Of a stretch of 64,000 nt of DNA, positions 18,620 to 26,910 are shown piece by piece; within the stretch, counting starts at the first letter, position 1, and each line of letters opens with the position of its first letter. A model generated the notes under the pieces. It was not told where the DNA came from, made no database searches, and saw only the letters and a program-made list of their open reading frames with translations. The position numbers and the translations under genes were made by a program. Origin of the DNA: CAKZKT01 sp034434235 (GTDB lineage: Bacteria; Chloroflexota; Anaerolineae; CG2-30-64-16); contig DAOTZV010000098.1 in the NCBI GenBank assembly GCA_034434235.1, positions 1 through 64,000 on the forward strand. Direction: 5' to 3'.

Positions 18620-18931
18620 ATGGCACAACCGAATCCTCCGGCCGCCCAAATCAATATCGAGTTGCCCGTCGATCTCGAGGCGATCTACAGCAATTTTGCC
18701 ATCATCAACCATTCGCCCTCGGAGATCGTCGTGGACTTTGCCCGGCTTCTGCCGAACATTCCCAAGGCGAAGGTCTACGCGCGCATCGTGATGACTCCGC
18801 TCAACGCCAAGTTGCTGTTGCGGGCTTTGCAGGACAACCTGGGGAAGTACGAGGAGAAGTTCGGCGAGATCCGCCTTCCGGCCGAGGTCGGCTTCGAGGC
18901 GCAGGAACGGACGCTCGGCTTCAAGCATTGA
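18620..18931 (+). CDS. DUF3467 family protein
   Basis: A 103-residue protein of the DUF3467 family, function unknown. The family pattern is seen in LEAIYSNFAIINHSPSEIVVDFA and KAKVYARIVMTPLNAKLLLR, followed by a helical tail (ALQDNLGKYEEKFGEIRLP). It has no signal peptide or membrane segment. It lies between ssb and radC with almost no gaps, which hints at a role connected to DNA metabolism, but that is only context. Confidence 0.88.
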   Translation: MAQPNPPAAQINIELPVDLEAIYSNFAIINHSPSEIVVDFARLLPNIPKAKVYARIVMTPLNAKLLLRALQDNLGKYEEKFGEIRLPAEVGFEAQERTLGFKH

Positions 18932-18941
18932 GGTGGGGTAT

Positions 18942-19652
18942 ATGGCGGCCGAAACCTCCGTCGTCGAGTATTACCCCACGATCAAAGAGCTTCCCGAAGG
19001 CGAACGGCCGCGCGAGCGCCTGGAGCATTACGGCGCGGCCGCGCTCAGCACCGCGGAACTGATCGCCATCATCTTGCGGGTGGGCACCAGGGACGAGAAC
19101 GTGCTGCGCCTGGCGCAGCGCCTGTTGACCGCGTACGGCGGATTGGCCGGGCTGGCGCAGGCGCCCTTCAGCGAGCTGGTGGAGATCAAAGGGATGGGCG
19201 AGGCGAAGGTCACTCAGCTCAAGGCCGCGTTCGAGCTGGGCCGGCGGCTGCTGGTGGCCGCACCGCACGAGCGGCCCACGGTCCGCTCGCCGGCCGATGT
19301 CGCCAACCTGCTCTTGCTGGAAATGGGCATGCTGGAGCAGGAACACCTGCGCACCGTGCTGCTCGACAGCAAGAACCACGTGCTCAAGGTGCATACCGTC
19401 TACATCGGCTCGCTGAACACCACGGCCGTGCGCGTGGCCGAGCTGTTTCGCGAGGCGATCCGCCTGAACTGCGCCGCGCTGATCGTGGCGCACAACCATC
19501 CGAGCGGCGATCCTACCCCCTCGCCCGAAGATGTCCAGGTGACGCGGCAGATCGTGGAGGCCGGCAAGCTGCTGAACATTGACGTGCTCGATCACCTGAT
19601 CATCGGCCAGGCGCGCTGGGTGAGCTTGAAGGAGAGGGGCTTGGGGTTCTGA
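18942..19652 (+). CDS. radC: RadC family JAB-domain protein
   Basis: A 236-residue protein with an N-terminal helix-hairpin-helix region (LSTAELIAIILRVGT, then EIKGMGEAKVTQLKAAFELG) and a C-terminal JAB/MPN metalloprotease-like domain. The metal site HNHPSGDPTPSPED is intact. Despite the name, a direct DNA-repair role of RadC has not held up in E. coli. ATG 18942 follows AGGTGGGG; GTG 18933 is possible but less likely. It is the last gene of the ssb group, and a GC-rich hairpin lies downstream. Confidence 0.94.
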   Translation: MAAETSVVEYYPTIKELPEGERPRERLEHYGAAALSTAELIAIILRVGTRDENVLRLAQRLLTAYGGLAGLAQAPFSELVEIKGMGEAKVTQLKAAFELGRRLLVAAPHERPTVRSPADVANLLLLEMGMLEQEHLRTVLLDSKNHVLKVHTVYIGSLNTTAVRVAELFREAIRLNCAALIVAHNHPSGDPTPSPEDVQVTRQIVEAGKLLNIDVLDHLIIGQARWVSLKERGLGF

Positions 19653-19723
19653 ACCCGCCGACGTCGGGCTTGCGACCATCAGGTCGTCGGCGCGGCGGTC
19701 GGCAGCCGTCCGGCTACAGACAG

Positions 19724-19753
19724 GGGCGCCCGGCCGGGCGCCCTTGCTTTTTC
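19724..19753 (+). terminator. Terminator after radC
   Basis: A 20-nt perfect palindrome made of GGGCGCCCGG and its complement, followed by TTGCTTTTTC. Confidence 0.75.
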
Positions 19754-19795
19754 ATGTCCGAACGCTTCAGCGTCGGCGGCTTTTCTGGGCTGGGC

Positions 19796-20503
19796 CTATT
19801 TGATGCGCGCGGCGGCCTCGGCGTCGAAGATCTGCTCCAGCGCGCGCAGCTCCGCGGCCTTCAGGGTATCCCCCTTGCCCGCGCCGCGCAACCACTTCTT
19901 GAGGTTCTTGGGCTCCAGTACCGGCACCACCGGTTCGGTGATTTGCAACTTCGCGCGCGGGTCTATGAAGACGATGACCGGTTGCACCGCGCCCGAGAAA
20001 TCCGGCAGTCGGGCCTTGATCCAGGCCAGCAACCGGTTGGCCGCATCTTGCGCTTCGATCGTCGGGTTGCCAAGTCCCTCCTGAGCAAACGCCAGCAGCA
20101 GCTTGCCGATGCTGAACTTGCTCTTCCACTCCGCGCCGCGCACGCTGATCTCCCCCGTCTGATCGCGCACGATGAAAAGGTGGATCCCCTGCGGCGAGAG
20201 CAGCACGTAGGGCCACGGCAACGCCCAGGCGTAGTAGTGATAGCGATCGTCGAAGCCCTTGAGCGCGGTTTCGATCACCTGATCGGGCCGGGGCGAGCGC
20301 CCCCAGCGGCGCAGGCTATAGTTGCCGAACTGGGCCAGGACGAAGCCGACCACGATGGCGACGAGCGAAACCCAGAGCAGCTCCTGGTTCTGCTGGAGCG
20401 AGACGATGAAGCCCACGACCAGCACGGCCAGGCCGAACAGGCTGGCGTAGACGCCCAGTCGGTTGCGACGGCGGATGAACTTTTCGTTTTTGGTGACTTG
20501 CAT
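19796..20503 (-). CDS. Membrane protein with NERD-like domain
   Basis: A 235-residue protein. Two membrane helices lie at about residues 18-36 and 42-60, followed by a cytoplasmic domain. That domain has an alternating beta/alpha pattern (YAWALPWPYVLLSPQGIHLFIVRDQ, read in parts, then VQPVIVFIDPRAKLQI) reminiscent of nuclease-related NERD domains, which often follow membrane anchors. I see no certain catalytic residues, so function is unknown. It begins 26 bp after the fabF stop and is probably cotranscribed with plsX-fabF. Confidence 0.72.
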   Translation of the reverse strand: MQVTKNEKFIRRRNRLGVYASLFGLAVLVVGFIVSLQQNQELLWVSLVAIVVGFVLAQFGNYSLRRWGRSPRPDQVIETALKGFDDRYHYYAWALPWPYVLLSPQGIHLFIVRDQTGEISVRGAEWKSKFSIGKLLLAFAQEGLGNPTIEAQDAANRLLAWIKARLPDFSGAVQPVIVFIDPRAKLQITEPVVPVLEPKNLKKWLRGAGKGDTLKAAELRALEQIFDAEAAARIK

Positions 20504-20528
20504 GGTGGATTGTTGCCTCTATCTCGTA

Positions 20529-21866
20529 TTACCCGCTGACATGGGCGTCGAGCGGGCCAACATCAGGTGACGGAGTGCCTTCGGCCTGACGGTCTTGCCA
20601 TTTCCCGAACACGACGCACGCGTTCTGTCCGCCCAGGCCGAAGGAATTCGAGATCGCCACGTTCACGCGACGGCGCCGGGCCACATTGGGCGTATAGTCC
20701 AGATCGCAGGCCGGATCGGGGGTCTCGTAGTTGATCGTCGGATGGATGGTGTCGGTGTGGACGGCCATGACGGTGGCCAGCGCTTCGACCGCGCCCGCCG
20801 CACCGAAGAGATGGCCGATCATGCTCTTCGTGCTGCTGATCGCCAGCCGATACGCGTGCGGGCCGAAGACCTGTTTGATCGCGGCGGTCTCCGCGGCGTC
20901 GTTCGGTTGCGTGGCGCTGCCGTGCGCGTTGATGTAGTCCACCTGTTCCGCCGCGATCCCGGCGTCGGCCAGCGCCAGCCGCATCGTGCGGGCCGGGCCG
21001 GCGCCCGTCGGATCGGGCGCGGCGATGTGGAACGCGTCGGCCGTGGCCGCTTCGCCCAGCACCTCGGCATAGACGCGCGCGCCGCGGCGCCGGGCATGTT
21101 CCAGCTCCTCCAACACCAGGATCACCGCGCCCTCGCCGATCACGAAGCCGTCGCGGTTCAGGTCGAACGGCCGGCTCGCCCTGGTCGGGTCGCCGGCATA
21201 GGTGGAGAGCACCTTCATCGAGGTAAAGCCGATGTAGAAGAGGGGCGTGATCTGCGCCTCGGCGCCGCCGGCCAACACCACATCGCACGCGCCGCGGCGG
21301 ATCCACTCCAGCCCCTCGCCGATGGCCTGCGTGCCGGCCGCGCACGCCGTGCCGAGGGTCGAGAGGGGCCCGCGGAAGCCGTGCTCGAGGCCGATGTGAA
21401 ACGCGGGCATGTTGATCAGCGTCTCCAGCGGCACGTGCGGCGTGACGCGCGTGACCCCTTCGCCGAGGAAGCGATGGATCGGCTCCATCAGGATGTCTAT
21501 GCCGCCGAACGCCACCCCCAACACCACGCCGATGCGCTCCCGGTCTTCGTGCGCCACATCCAGGCCGGCATCCGCGACGGCCTGGCGGCCGGCGACGATG
21601 GCCAGTTGCGAACAGCGCGCCATGCGCCGGGCCTCTTTCGGCGCGATGTGCGCCTCGGGGTTGAAGTCCTTCACCTCGGCCGCCAGCCGCGTCGGAAAGA
21701 CGCTCGCGTCGCACAGGGTCGCCTCGGCGACCCCCGAACGCCCCTGCACGAAAGCTTCCCACGTCTCGCGGGCCGTGTGCCCCACGGGCGTGATCGCGCC
21801 CAGGCCCGTGACCACCACACGGCGGCGGCCGGCCGGCCGTTCCGCTCCCTCTACCACATCCATCAT
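20529..21866 (-). CDS. fabF: 3-oxoacyl-ACP synthase II FabF
   Basis: A 445-residue condensing enzyme of fatty-acid elongation that joins malonyl-ACP to acyl-ACP. The thiolase-fold catalytic triad is complete: Cys in STLGTACAAGTQAIGEG, His in INAHGSATQPNDAAE and His in STKSMIGHLFGAAGAVE. A Gly-rich C-terminus (NSFGLGGQNACVVFG) also fits. It starts inside the plsX stop codon (ATGA overlap), so the two are coupled. The N-terminal 15 residues before VVVTGLGAITPVG are a small extension. Confidence 0.95.
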   Translation of the reverse strand: MMDVVEGAERPAGRRRVVVTGLGAITPVGHTARETWEAFVQGRSGVAEATLCDASVFPTRLAAEVKDFNPEAHIAPKEARRMARCSQLAIVAGRQAVADAGLDVAHEDRERIGVVLGVAFGGIDILMEPIHRFLGEGVTRVTPHVPLETLINMPAFHIGLEHGFRGPLSTLGTACAAGTQAIGEGLEWIRRGACDVVLAGGAEAQITPLFYIGFTSMKVLSTYAGDPTRASRPFDLNRDGFVIGEGAVILVLEELEHARRRGARVYAEVLGEAATADAFHIAAPDPTGAGPARTMRLALADAGIAAEQVDYINAHGSATQPNDAAETAAIKQVFGPHAYRLAISSTKSMIGHLFGAAGAVEALATVMAVHTDTIHPTINYETPDPACDLDYTPNVARRRRVNVAISNSFGLGGQNACVVFGKWQDRQAEGTPSPDVGPLDAHVSG

Positions 21867-22909
21867 CCCTGAACGTTCTTTCGTTGTGCGATCTCCGCCT
21901 GAATCACGCCGACCAGGTTCTGCTGCGCGCTCTTCTCGGCCATGCGGATCATGCTGACGATGGCCCGCGCGTCGCTGCGGCCATGGCCGATGACGACGAC
22001 CCCGTTGACGCCCAACAGCGGCGCGCCGCCGATCTCCCGCCAGTCCACGCGTCGCTTCAAGCCGCGGAGGCTCGGATAGAGCAGCGCCGCTCCGGGCAGG
22101 GCGAGGATCAGACCGGGTATCATCAGCATTAACCCCAGCTTGTTGCGAAAGCCGCGGGTGAATTCGCGCTTCAACGTCTTGCCCAGGAACGATACCACCC
22201 CTTCCGTCAGCTTGATGATGACGTTGCCGGTCAGCCCATCGGTGACGACCACGTTGGCGATGCCGCGGCCGATGTCCTTGCCCTCCACGTTGCCGACGAA
22301 GTTCAGGCCCGAAGCCTTGAGGAGCGGATACGTCTCGCGGATCAACATGCTCCCCTTGTCTTCCTCTTCGCCGTTAGAGATGATGCCGATCTTCGGGTTG
22401 TCCAGGCCGAAGATGAGCCGGGCATAGGCGTTGCCCATGATGGCGAATTGCACCAGGTATTCCGGCTTGCAGTCGGCGTTGGCGCCGATGTCTATGATCA
22501 GGCACGGTTCGGGCGCGGCCGGGTAGACGCTGCCGATGGCCGGCCGCTCGATCCCCGGGATGCGGCCCAGGCCGAAGAGCGCGGCCGCCATCACCGCGCC
22601 CGAATTGCCCGCCGACGCGAACGCATCGGCCTTGCCCTCTTTGACCAGGCGCATGCCCACCATCATGGACGAGTCGCGCTTGGTCTTCACGGCCATCGTG
22701 TGCTCGGCCATCTCCACGACCTCGGACGCGTGGACGACCTCGATCGGCAATCCGCCGATGTCGCCGTGTTTGGCCAGCTCGGCCCGCACGCGCTCCTCCT
22801 GGCCGACGAGGATGATCTGCGTGCCGTGGCGACGGGCTGCTTCGACCGCGCCGGCTACCACGACCGCGGGCGCATGATCGCCCCCCATGGCGTCTACAAC
22901 GATCTTCAT
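21863..22909 (-). CDS. plsX: Phosphate acyltransferase PlsX
   Basis: A 348-residue enzyme that makes acyl phosphate from acyl-ACP for phospholipid synthesis. Family landmarks are the N-terminus KIVVDAMGGDHAP, AFASAGNSGAVMAAAL, IDIGANADCKPEYL, NGEEEDKG and VTDGLTGNVIIKLTEG. It is preceded by GGGGAGG and its own promoter. It is the first gene of plsX-fabF and is divergent from the epimerase at 23082. Confidence 0.96.
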   Translation of the reverse strand: MKIVVDAMGGDHAPAVVVAGAVEAARRHGTQIILVGQEERVRAELAKHGDIGGLPIEVVHASEVVEMAEHTMAVKTKRDSSMMVGMRLVKEGKADAFASAGNSGAVMAAALFGLGRIPGIERPAIGSVYPAAPEPCLIIDIGANADCKPEYLVQFAIMGNAYARLIFGLDNPKIGIISNGEEEDKGSMLIRETYPLLKASGLNFVGNVEGKDIGRGIANVVVTDGLTGNVIIKLTEGVVSFLGKTLKREFTRGFRNKLGLMLMIPGLILALPGAALLYPSLRGLKRRVDWREIGGAPLLGVNGVVVIGHGRSDARAIVSMIRMAEKSAQQNLVGVIQAEIAQRKNVQG

Positions 22910-22948
22910 GAGTCCTCCCCTTTGACGATGATCGGATCGCAGATCATG

Positions 22949-22977
22949 AGTATACGACAGGATGCGGCGGTTGACAA
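22949..22977 (-). promoter_or_regulatory. Promoter of plsX-fabF
   Basis: On the minus strand: TTGTCA (22977-22972), 17 nt, TATACT (22954-22949). Its -35 box occupies the same bases as the -35 box of the divergent promoter. Confidence 0.8.
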
Positions 22978-22999
22978 AGAAAAGAGTACGGGCTACACT
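22971..22999 (+). promoter_or_regulatory. Promoter of the 23082 epimerase gene
   Basis: TTGACA (22971-22976), 17 nt, TACACT (22994-22999). It overlaps the plsX -35 box by five bases. Confidence 0.83.
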
Positions 23000-23006
23000 A
23001 GCGAGG

Positions 23007-23048
23007 CCTCACGTGCCGGGCACCCGAGAGGGCGCCCGGCACGTGAGG
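23007..23048. repeat. GTGCCAGGC-family hairpin, copy 5
   Basis: A perfect 15-bp stem, CCTCACGTGCCGGGC and its complement, around a 12-nt loop. It is in the 5' leader of the epimerase gene, between promoter and ribosome site, where it could influence expression. Confidence 0.85.
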
Positions 23049-23081
23049 CAAGTCTCGGCTATCCAGGAGGAGGATCATCCT

Positions 23082-24053
23082 ATGCGGGCGCTTATCACGG
23101 GCGGCGCCGGTTTCATCGGCAGCCATCTGGCCGAGGCCCTCTTGGCCCAGGGCCATCGGGTCGTGGCCATTGACGACCTTTCCACAGGGTCGGAAGCGAA
23201 CATCGAGCACCTCTACGACCGGCCCGACTTCCAGTTCGTCCTGGAGACCATCACCAACGAGGCGGTGATGGATCGCCTGGTGAGCGAGTGCGATATCGTC
23301 TTTCATCTGGCGGCCGCGGTGGGGGTCGAGCTGATCGTGCGCGATCCGATCCACACGATCGAGACCAACGTCCTGGGCACCAGCATCGTGCTGCGCATCG
23401 CCAATCGCTACCGGCGCAAGGTGATCCTGGCGTCCACGTCGGAGATCTACGGCAAGAGCACCGATGTGCCGTTCCGCGAGGACGGCGACCGGGTGATGGG
23501 GCCGACGACGCACTCCCGTTGGGCCTACGCCAATTCCAAGGCCATGGACGAGTTTCTGGCGCTGGCCTATCACAAGCAGCGCGGCCTTCCCATCGTCATC
23601 TGTCGCTTCTTCAACACCATCGGCCCGCGGCAGACGGGGCGCTACGGCATGGTCGTGCCGCGTTTCGTGCGCCAGGCGCTCGAGGGCGAGCCGCTCACCG
23701 TCTACGGCGACGGCCAGCAATCCCGTTGCTTCGCCGACGTGTTGGACGTGACCGATGCGGTGATCAAGCTGGCCGCGCACCCCGGCGCGGTGGGGAAGGT
23801 GTTCAATCTGGGGAGCACCGAGGAGATCACCATCCTGGAGCTGGCGCAGCGCGTGCTGCGGCTCACCGGCAGCGCCTCGCCGATCGTCATGGTGCCCTAC
23901 GATCAGGCGTATGAGCCCGGGTTCGAGGACATGCGCCGCCGTGTGCCCGACATCAGCCGCGCGGCCGGCCTGATCGGCTATCGGCCCCGGCACTCGCTCG
24001 ACGATACCCTGCAGCGCATCATCGCGTATTATCGCCAACACGGCCGCGCCTGA
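23082..24053 (+). CDS. NAD-dependent epimerase/dehydratase (SDR)
   Basis: A 323-residue extended SDR. The NAD-binding motif is GGAGFIGSHLAEAL. The active-site region contains STSEIYG and YANSK, giving the YxxxK pair. RFFNTIGPRQTGRYGMVVPRF and YGDGQQSRCF fit enzymes acting on UDP- or dTDP-sugars, for example UDP-glucose 4-epimerase or UDP-glucuronate decarboxylase relatives. The exact substrate cannot be read. A strong site (AGGAGGAGGATC) precedes ATG 23082. It stands alone, between a divergent plsX promoter and the gdhA promoter. Confidence 0.88.
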   Translation: MRALITGGAGFIGSHLAEALLAQGHRVVAIDDLSTGSEANIEHLYDRPDFQFVLETITNEAVMDRLVSECDIVFHLAAAVGVELIVRDPIHTIETNVLGTSIVLRIANRYRRKVILASTSEIYGKSTDVPFREDGDRVMGPTTHSRWAYANSKAMDEFLALAYHKQRGLPIVICRFFNTIGPRQTGRYGMVVPRFVRQALEGEPLTVYGDGQQSRCFADVLDVTDAVIKLAAHPGAVGKVFNLGSTEEITILELAQRVLRLTGSASPIVMVPYDQAYEPGFEDMRRRVPDISRAAGLIGYRPRHSLDDTLQRIIAYYRQHGRA

Positions 24054-24076
24054 GCGCGTGAAAATCCTGTCCGGTT

Positions 24077-24105
24077 TTGGTGGCTTCAAGCGACTCATGT
24101 ATAAT
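24077..24105 (+). promoter_or_regulatory. Promoter of the glutamate dehydrogenase gene
   Basis: TTGGTG (24077-24082), 17 nt, TATAAT (24100-24105). The leader is about 57 nt and includes a small hairpin (CAGGCT...AGCCTG). Confidence 0.75.
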
Positions 24106-24168
24106 GAGGTCAGGCTTCTTTGCGAGCCTGATCCGGCAAGTACATCACAAAACACAAAGGAGTGTCCG

Positions 24169-25422
24169 ATGTCTGCAACTCTTAATCCCTTCGAGATCGC
24201 GCAGCGCCAGCTCGATGACGCGGCGGCCATCCTCGGCCTTTCGCCGGCAATGCATGCCTTCTTGCGGCAGCCGATGCGCGAAATGCATTTCACCATCCCT
24301 GTCTTGATGGACGACGGCAGCTACCAGACCTTCCAGGGCTTTCGCGTCCAATATAACGATGCGCGCGGGCCGGCCAAAGGCGGCATCCGCTTCCACCCCG
24401 ACGAGACGATTGACACGGTGCGGGCTCTGGCGGCCTGGATGACCTGGAAGACGGCGGTCGTGGATATTCCCCTGGGCGGGGGCAAGGGCGGCGTGATCTG
24501 CAACCCCAAGACCCTTTCCGCCGGAGAACTGGAGCGTCTCAGTCGCGGCTTCATTCGTCAGGTGGCGTATTTCATCGGCCCGGACAAAGACGTGCCCGCG
24601 CCCGATGTTTACACCACGCCGCAGATTATGGCGTGGATGATGGACGAATACGAGGTCATTCGGGGCCAACACTTGCCCGGCGTCATCACGGGCAAGCCGG
24701 TGCCACTCTTCGGATCGCTGGGCCGCGGAGATGCGACTGCGCGTGGAGGGATCTATGTGACGCGCGAGGCGGCCAAAGCATTGGGCATCAATCTGCAAGG
24801 CGCGACCGCGGCGATCCAGGGCTACGGCAATGCCGGGCAATTCGCCCATCAGTTGGGCCACGATCTGCTGGGGCTGAAAGTCGTGGCCATCAGCGATTCC
24901 AAGGGCGGCATCTATAACCCCCAGGGCATTGACTATGCCAGCGCGCTCGCATGGAAAGAACAAACCGGCAGCGTCGTCAATCTGCCCGGCGCTGAGAACA
25001 TCACCAATGCCGAGCTATTGGAGCTGCCGGTGACGGTGCTCTTCCCGGCCGCGCTGGAGAACGTGATCACTCAGGCCAACGCGGACAAGATCAAGGCGAA
25101 GATCGTGGCCGAGCTGGCGAACGGCCCCACCACGCCCGAAGCCGATCAGATCCTGTTCCAGAACGGCGTGTATGTCTTGCCCGACTTTCTGTGCAATGCC
25201 GGCGGGGTGACGGTGAGCTATTTCGAGCAGGTCCAAAATGCCTATAACTTCTATTGGACGGTGGACGAAGTCGTACGGCGGCTGGACGAGAAGATGACGA
25301 CCGCGTTCCATGCGGTGCACGAGATGGCGCAGAAGCGCAAGGTGCATAACCGGCTGGCGGCCTATCTGGTGGCCGTCCAGCGCGTGGCCGAGGCCGTGGC
25401 GCTGCGCGGCTGGGTGAAGTAA
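24169..25422 (+). CDS. gdhA: Glu/Leu/Phe/Val dehydrogenase (glutamate dehydrogenase)
   Basis: A 417-residue enzyme that interconverts glutamate with 2-oxoglutarate and ammonia. The substrate domain carries ARGPAKGGIRFHPD and KTAVVDIPLGGGKGG (catalytic Lys), then DVPAPDV. The Rossmann domain has AIQGYGNAGQFAHQL. LPDFLCNAGGVTVSYFEQVQN is the usual family C-terminal motif. The length is normal for the small hexameric form. ATG 24169 follows AAAGGAG. Choice of cofactor (NAD or NADP) cannot be settled by eye. The message ends at the hairpin at 25437. Confidence 0.95.
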   Translation: MSATLNPFEIAQRQLDDAAAILGLSPAMHAFLRQPMREMHFTIPVLMDDGSYQTFQGFRVQYNDARGPAKGGIRFHPDETIDTVRALAAWMTWKTAVVDIPLGGGKGGVICNPKTLSAGELERLSRGFIRQVAYFIGPDKDVPAPDVYTTPQIMAWMMDEYEVIRGQHLPGVITGKPVPLFGSLGRGDATARGGIYVTREAAKALGINLQGATAAIQGYGNAGQFAHQLGHDLLGLKVVAISDSKGGIYNPQGIDYASALAWKEQTGSVVNLPGAENITNAELLELPVTVLFPAALENVITQANADKIKAKIVAELANGPTTPEADQILFQNGVYVLPDFLCNAGGVTVSYFEQVQNAYNFYWTVDEVVRRLDEKMTTAFHAVHEMAQKRKVHNRLAAYLVAVQRVAEAVALRGWVK

Positions 25423-25436
25423 GATCCCCGTGGACG

Positions 25437-25470
25437 TGCCGGGGGCTCCTGAGGCCCCCGGCACATTTCT
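25437..25470 (+). terminator. Terminator after gdhA; GTGCCAGGC-family copy 6
   Basis: A perfect 11-bp stem, GTGCCGGGGGC / GCCCCCGGCAC, then ATTTCT. It lies between convergent gdhA and queG and could serve both. Confidence 0.75.
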
Positions 25471-26863
25471 ATAGTGCGGCCGCTATTTCCTCGCGTACCC
25501 ACGCCTCGGGCTCCACCGCGAGCCGTTCTATCAGCGCCTGCATGCCCTCGCGTTCGCCGATCTGCCCCAGGGCCCACGCCGCGTGCCCGCGGATCAGCGG
25601 CTCGGCATCGGCCAGCAGGCTCACGAGCGCCGGCACCAGGGTCCGATCGCCGGCGTTGCCCGCCGCGACGCATGCATTGCGCACCAGTCCGCGACGTCTG
25701 GCGCGCCAGATCGCCGTGCCCCGAAAGCGTCGTCTGAATGCCTCTTCGTCGAGCATCAATAGCTCCCGCAGCGGCATGGTCGCCCGCCCTGGATCGGCCG
25801 GCCAGCGCTCGCGGGGAGCCGGCGTCGCGCGCCGGTTGTATGGGCACACTTCCTGACACACATCGCATCCGAACACCCAGTTGCCCATGAGCGGCCGCAG
25901 ATCGCGAGGGATCGGCCCGCGCAGCTCGATGGTCAGATAAGCGATGCAGCGCCGCGCGTCCAGCACGTGCGGCCCGACAAACGCGCGCGTCGGGCACGCA
26001 TCTAGGCAACGCGTGCATCGGCCACATCCACCCCCCTGACGGGAGGCCCCCCCAACCCCCCAATTCTGGGGGGCGCCACCTTCCCCCCGCGATCGGGATG
26101 CCTGCGAGGCCCCCCCAACCCCCCAATTCTGGGGGGCGCCACCTTCCCTCCGCGATCGGGATGCCTGCGAGGCCCCCCCAACCCCCCAATTCTGGGGGGC
26201 GCCACCTTCCCCCCAGGGTTGGGGGGCCGGGGGGCCGTTCCCTTCCCCCCAGGGTTGGGGGGCCGGGGGGCCGTTCCCTTCCCCCCAGGGTTGGGGGGCC
26301 AGGGGGGCCGTTCCCAACTCGACGGCGTGATCGCGGGCGAGATCCTCCGGCACCGCCAGCGCCGCCAGGAACGTCCACGAGCCCATCCCCGGCGCGATCA
26401 AGCAGGTGTTGCGGCCGATGAAGCCGAGACCGGCCTGGGCCGCGAAGTCGCGTTCCAGCAGCGGCGCGGTGTCCACGCACGCCTTGCCCAGGCCCGTCCG
26501 GCCGGTGCGCGCCCGGATGAACGCGTCGAGCGCGAAAAGCCGCGCCTTGAGGAGGTCGTGGTAGTCGGCCGCCCACGCGTAGCGCGCAAAGCGACCGTGC
26601 GCCGGATCGTACCAGGTCGAGGGCGGTGGGCCAGAGAAGTAGTTGGCCGCCACCACGATCAGGCTGGTCATACCCGTCAGCCACGAGGCGGGATCGAGCC
26701 GTTCGGCCGCGCGGTTGGCCAGATAGGCCATCTCGCCGGCATAGCCGGCCGCCAGCCAGTCGGCGAACGCCGCGGCATGGGCCGGCCGGCCGATGGGGAT
26801 GATGCCGCCGCGGTCGAAGCCGAGCGCTTGCGCGTGGACCAGGATATCTTCAACCAGGGTCAT
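25469..26863 (-). CDS. queG: Epoxyqueuosine reductase QueG with repeat insertion
   Basis: A 464-residue B12- and iron-sulphur-dependent enzyme for the last step of queuosine synthesis in tRNA. The N-terminal cobalamin domain is normal (SLIVVAANYFSG, then LGKACVDTAPLLERDFA, then GLGFIGRNTCLI). Two 4Fe-4S motifs are intact: CGRCTRCLDACPT and CDVCQEVCPYN. HEAT-like repeats end the protein. Residues about 183-274 are an in-frame minisatellite product (units NGPPAPQPWGEG and GGAPQNWGVGGASQASRS) inserted just before the first cluster; the family is normally near 380 residues. Start ATG 26863 lies 6 nt after a TATAAT, so the mRNA is probably leaderless. Confidence 0.92.
   Translation of the reverse strand: MTLVEDILVHAQALGFDRGGIIPIGRPAHAAAFADWLAAGYAGEMAYLANRAAERLDPASWLTGMTSLIVVAANYFSGPPPSTWYDPAHGRFARYAWAADYHDLLKARLFALDAFIRARTGRTGLGKACVDTAPLLERDFAAQAGLGFIGRNTCLIAPGMGSWTFLAALAVPEDLARDHAVELGTAPLAPQPWGEGNGPPAPQPWGEGNGPPAPQPWGEGGAPQNWGVGGASQASRSRREGGAPQNWGVGGASQASRSRGEGGAPQNWGVGGASRQGGGCGRCTRCLDACPTRAFVGPHVLDARRCIAYLTIELRGPIPRDLRPLMGNWVFGCDVCQEVCPYNRRATPAPRERWPADPGRATMPLRELLMLDEEAFRRRFRGTAIWRARRRGLVRNACVAAGNAGDRTLVPALVSLLADAEPLIRGHAAWALGQIGEREGMQALIERLAVEPEAWVREEIAAAL
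26043..26315. repeat. In-frame double minisatellite inside queG
   Basis: Two different units in series. A 63-bp unit starts at 26043, 26106 and 26169 (core CCCCCCAATTCTGGGGGG). A 36-bp unit starts at 26215, 26251 and 26287 (core CAGGGTTGGGGGGCC). Both unit lengths are multiples of three and the queG frame stays open. The last 36-bp copy carries one extra base. Confidence 0.95.
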
Positions 26864-26869
26864 GCCGGT

Positions 26870-26875
26870 ATTATA
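26870..26875 (-). promoter_or_regulatory. -10 box of queG, leaderless
   Basis: TATAAT on the minus strand, followed by ACCGGC and then the ATG. No convincing -35 box. Transcription should begin at or beside the start codon. Confidence 0.65.
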
Positions 26876-26898
26876 CTATACTCTACTTGCGGCTGCGG

Positions 26899-26904
26899 TA
26901 TAAT
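26899..26904 (+). promoter_or_regulatory. -10 box of the HNH-helicase gene, leaderless
   Basis: TATAAT followed at +7 by ATG 26911. The -35 region is poor. It lies 24 bp from the divergent queG -10 box, so the two polymerases should exclude each other. Confidence 0.65.
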
Positions 26905-26910
26905 ATGCGC

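Noticed and set aside
24169..25422. Leucine or phenylalanine dehydrogenase
   Set aside because: Length and the ARGPAKGGIRFHPD motif fit glutamate dehydrogenase better than the shorter Leu/Phe enzymes.
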